Origin: a virus
Reading direction: 5' to 3' (one strand)
Length of the DNA stretch: 31,213 nucleotides
IMG/VR virus record: IMGVR_UViG_3300028388_000050
Span: 1-31,213 of that record
In this document: positions 30,071-31,213 of the stretch, in pieces
How positions within the stretch are numbered: position 1 is the stretch's first letter
How the letters are laid out: the number at the start of each line of letters is the position of its first letter
Program-made: the position numbers and the translations under genes
Notes under the pieces: model-generated
The model's database searches: none
The model's input: only the letters and a program-made list of their open reading frames with translations
Told to the model about the DNA's origin: nothing

Positions 30071-30280
30071 TTAGCTCTTTTTAGTTACTCTTTTTGATAC
30101 TGCTTTATTCTCTTTGGTTTCAGCTGGCTTCTGCTCCTTTTTGACAGGCGCTTCTTTAACTTCTTTAGCGATGCCTTTCTGGATGTATTGCTTTGCAGTC
30201 TTGTCGATGATCGTGATGATCTCGCCTTCTCTGAGTAGCCTTTGGCCATTAAATACCTGTTTTAATATTTGGACTTTCAT
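30071..30280 (-). CDS. Small basic-tailed head-associated protein (69 aa)
   Basis: Residues 1-42 (MKVQILKQVFNGQRLLREGEIITIIDKTAKQYIQKGIAKEV) form a small SH3-like or strand pattern seen in short proteins encoded between capsid and connector genes of siphoviruses. The C-terminal 27 residues are Lys/Glu/Pro/Ala-rich and disordered. It may bind DNA or decorate the head; function is unproven. It is the first gene of the neck operon, with a TACCTTTG box 16 bases upstream. Confidence 0.7.
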   Translation of the reverse strand: MKVQILKQVFNGQRLLREGEIITIIDKTAKQYIQKGIAKEVKEAPVKKEQKPAETKENKAVSKRVTKKS

Positions 30281-30296
30281 GTCAAAAGATTTAAAA

Positions 30297-30304
30297 CAAA
30301 GGTA
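30297..30304 (-). promoter_or_regulatory. -7 promoter box TACCTTTG of the neck operon
   Basis: A perfect TAnnTTTG match 16 bases before the ATG at 30280, right after the terminator at 30311-30336. Confidence 0.65.
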
Positions 30305-30336
30305 CTAAAAAAGCGCCACCTCCTCTGATAGCGCTT
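30305..30336 (-). terminator. Rho-independent terminator of the island operon
   Basis: On the minus strand AAGCGC (30336-30331) pairs with GCGCTT (30316-30311), 14-base loop, followed by TTTT. It overlaps the stop codon of the nuclease gene and directly precedes the neck promoter. Confidence 0.8.
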
Positions 30337-30733
30337 ATAGTGTAGTGTGCTGTGTGAAACTGTAGTCGTTTAGGTAGATCCCATACTTGTTATCCTTGCT
30401 AGCTCTCACAGTAGTCATATCTCCTATTATGCTGTAGTGTATAATAAAGAAACCATCAAAATGTACAGAGTACAGTGCAAAATAATCTACATCACTTTTC
30501 AGGTAGGCTCTATTTTTAGCACTTGAGATTAGTATAAATTTTACAGTAGATCTATTACCCTCATCTATTCCACTATGAGATTTGACCTGTATTTTGTAGA
30601 GCTGATTGTTTACATCCACTATAAGATCATAGTGACTAGTGTGTCTAAGAGGCATAGACACATCATATCCTCTGGACATGCACTCTAGAGCAAACTTATA
30701 TTCGCCTAGACAGCCAAATTGGTTAGATGTCAT
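30335..30733 (-). CDS. PD-(D/E)XK endonuclease (PDDEXK_5-like)
   Basis: This 132-residue protein starts GCLGEYKFALECMSRGYDVSMPL...SHYDLIVDVNNQLYKIQVKS, the pattern of the PF11645-type PD-(D/E)XK endonuclease: Glu11, Asp36 and the QVK triplet with Lys51. The remainder is strand-rich (YLKSDVDYFALYSVHFDGFFIIHYS), ending at residue 132. The normal family length is 130-150. It lies outside the replication block, in the accessory island, so it may act on host or competitor DNA. A 7-bp inverted repeat ends directly at its start codon. Confidence 0.8.
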   Translation of the reverse strand: MTSNQFGCLGEYKFALECMSRGYDVSMPLRHTSHYDLIVDVNNQLYKIQVKSHSGIDEGNRSTVKFILISSAKNRAYLKSDVDYFALYSVHFDGFFIIHYSIIGDMTTVRASKDNKYGIYLNDYSFTQHTTL

Positions 30734-30773
30734 GCCTCTAAAATAACTAAAAATCAGCTACTTGTCTAGAGGC
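30734..30773 (-). promoter_or_regulatory. Inverted repeat in the leader of the nuclease gene
   Basis: On the minus strand GCCTCTA (30773-30767) can pair with TAGAGGC (30740-30734), and the second arm ends directly at the ATG (30733). The 26-base loop also contains TATTTTAG (30745-30738), the same variant -7 box as the early promoter. The site could be a promoter or a translational lock; both are inferences. Confidence 0.4.
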
Positions 30774-31025
30774 TTACTCGTATTTGGCTGCTTTCATTAT
30801 TCTGTAGATGGCGTATGCAAACTGTAGCCTCCCTTTATAGACATTTAGTGAAGTGTAGTGACCATCGATCCTGTAGCGTTTCTCTATCACTCCATCATCG
30901 CCATTAATGTACAAAGCATAAAAAATGTCCTCATGCTCAATGTAGACTATATCATGTAGATCTAGAGCCTCCATGATCTCTACTGCATCTGTCTCGTGTG
31001 CTATGAAAGATACTACTGGTCTCAT
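30774..31025 (-). CDS. Small protein of unknown function (83 aa)
   Basis: I do not recognise this protein. It alternates strands and helices (PVVSFIAHETDAVEIMEALDLHDIVYIEHEDIFYALYI...) and ends in a helical stretch (LQFAYAIYRIMKAAKY). It has no cysteine and no membrane segment. Its ATG overlaps the stop of the zinc-ribbon gene by 4 bases (ATGA). It is probably translationally coupled to that gene and belongs to the accessory island. Confidence 0.7.
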   Translation of the reverse strand: MRPVVSFIAHETDAVEIMEALDLHDIVYIEHEDIFYALYINGDDGVIEKRYRIDGHYTSLNVYKGRLQFAYAIYRIMKAAKYE

Positions 31026-31168
31026 CGCATGCTGGCATCAAAGCAGTTACTGGAGCAGTACTCTCCATCTTTTTCTACTGGTCTATCACACTCTGGACAA
31101 GTGTACTCATCGTCTTTCATGTGGCGCTCAGTCTCTCTGGACAGCCACTGGTCATAATTGTTAATCAT
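31022..31168 (-). CDS. Small zinc-ribbon protein (48 aa), crosses the origin of the circle
   Basis: The frame runs from ATG at 31168 to TGA at 31022-31024 and encodes MINNYDQWLSRETERHMKDD, then EYTCPECDRPVEKDGEYCSSNCFDASMR. Cys24/Cys27 and Cys38/Cys42 (CxxC-x10-CxxxC) are a likely zinc site, the knuckle type found in small regulatory proteins. The N-terminus is helical and charged. It is the first gene of the island's minus-strand transcript; its stop overlaps the next ATG. It might bind nucleic acid or a host protein; the function is unknown. Confidence 0.72.
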   Translation of the reverse strand: MINNYDQWLSRETERHMKDDEYTCPECDRPVEKDGEYCSSNCFDASMR

Positions 31169-31213
31169 ATCATTTAAATTAGAAGTTTCTCAAAGGTATA
31201 TAAAAATATCTCT
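31115..31213. repeat. Right copy of 99-bp terminal direct repeat
   Basis: Identical to 1-99. Contains the 5' half of the zinc-ribbon gene and its promoter box. Confidence 0.95.
31191..31198 (-). promoter_or_regulatory. -7 promoter box TACCTTTG of the island's minus-strand operon
   Basis: A perfect TAnnTTTG match 22 bases before the zinc-ribbon ATG; the duplicate is at 77-84. It drives the zinc-ribbon, 83-residue and nuclease genes until the terminator at 30311-30336. Confidence 0.65.

Noticed and set aside
1-31213. tRNA genes, CRISPR arrays, insertion sequences, integrase and attachment sites
   Set aside because: Reading both strands I found no cloverleaf with a TTC-arm consensus, no regularly spaced repeats of array type, no transposase or recombinase motifs, and no tRNA-derived att core.

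Overview
This window is the complete genome of a small tailed bacteriophage with a siphovirus gene set. The first 99 bases are repeated exactly as the last 99 (1-99 = 31115-31213). The sequence is therefore a circular, or circularly assembled, molecule of about 31,114 bp opened inside a small zinc-finger gene. Apart from three small genes, every gene is on the minus strand, so the map reads from high to low coordinates.

The host is probably a member of the Bacteroidota, most likely a flavobacterium. The evidence is the promoters: at least eleven gene starts have a TAnnTTTG box (often TACCTTTG) 4-24 bases upstream, which is the -7 element of the Bacteroidota housekeeping sigma factor. Shine-Dalgarno sequences are not conspicuous. 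Tail-fibre and other family resemblances fit aquatic Bacteroidota phages. I see no integrase, DNA polymerase, tRNA or CRISPR array. The only recognisable DNA-binding regulator is a 63-residue Cro-like protein, so a lytic lifestyle is likely but not proven.

Layout in transcription order. (1) 31168-30335: a small zinc ribbon, an unknown protein and a PD-(D/E)XK nuclease, closed by a terminator. (2) 30280-27536: neck and tail-completion genes, an M15 endolysin and a holin-like protein. (3) 27502-20646: baseplate-like and tail-fibre proteins, including a 1464-residue fibre with an S74 chaperone domain. (4) 20615-18871: accessory and membrane genes, including a membrane HExxH protein, a small coiled-coil membrane protein and a secreted thioredoxin-fold protein without its cysteines. 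(5) 18830-13630: tail tube, tail chaperones with a predicted lambda-type -1 frameshift, a two-part tape measure and a large tail-tip protein, ending in a terminator. (6) 13510-7895: early region with a Cro-like regulator, an Erf-like annealing protein, an SSB-like protein, a RecE-like nuclease, a VRR-NUC nuclease, a replication initiator, another PD-(D/E)XK protein and a primase-helicase. (7) 7783-997: packaging and head genes: small and large terminase, portal, head morphogenesis-metallopeptidase fusion, a shortened prohead protease and the HK97-fold capsid protein.

Between the capsid gene and the neck genes across the origin lies an accessory island. It holds the only plus-strand genes (191-904), with their own promoter and terminators, facing the minus-strand zinc-ribbon/nuclease group.

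The points most worth a second look are: the degenerate prohead protease beside a head protein carrying a metallopeptidase domain; the GGGAAAG frameshift site that closes the only large apparent gap in the structural operon; the tape measure split across two frames; the cysteine-less thioredoxin; the strong excess of GATC; and the terminator-then-promoter junctions with two probably leaderless messages.
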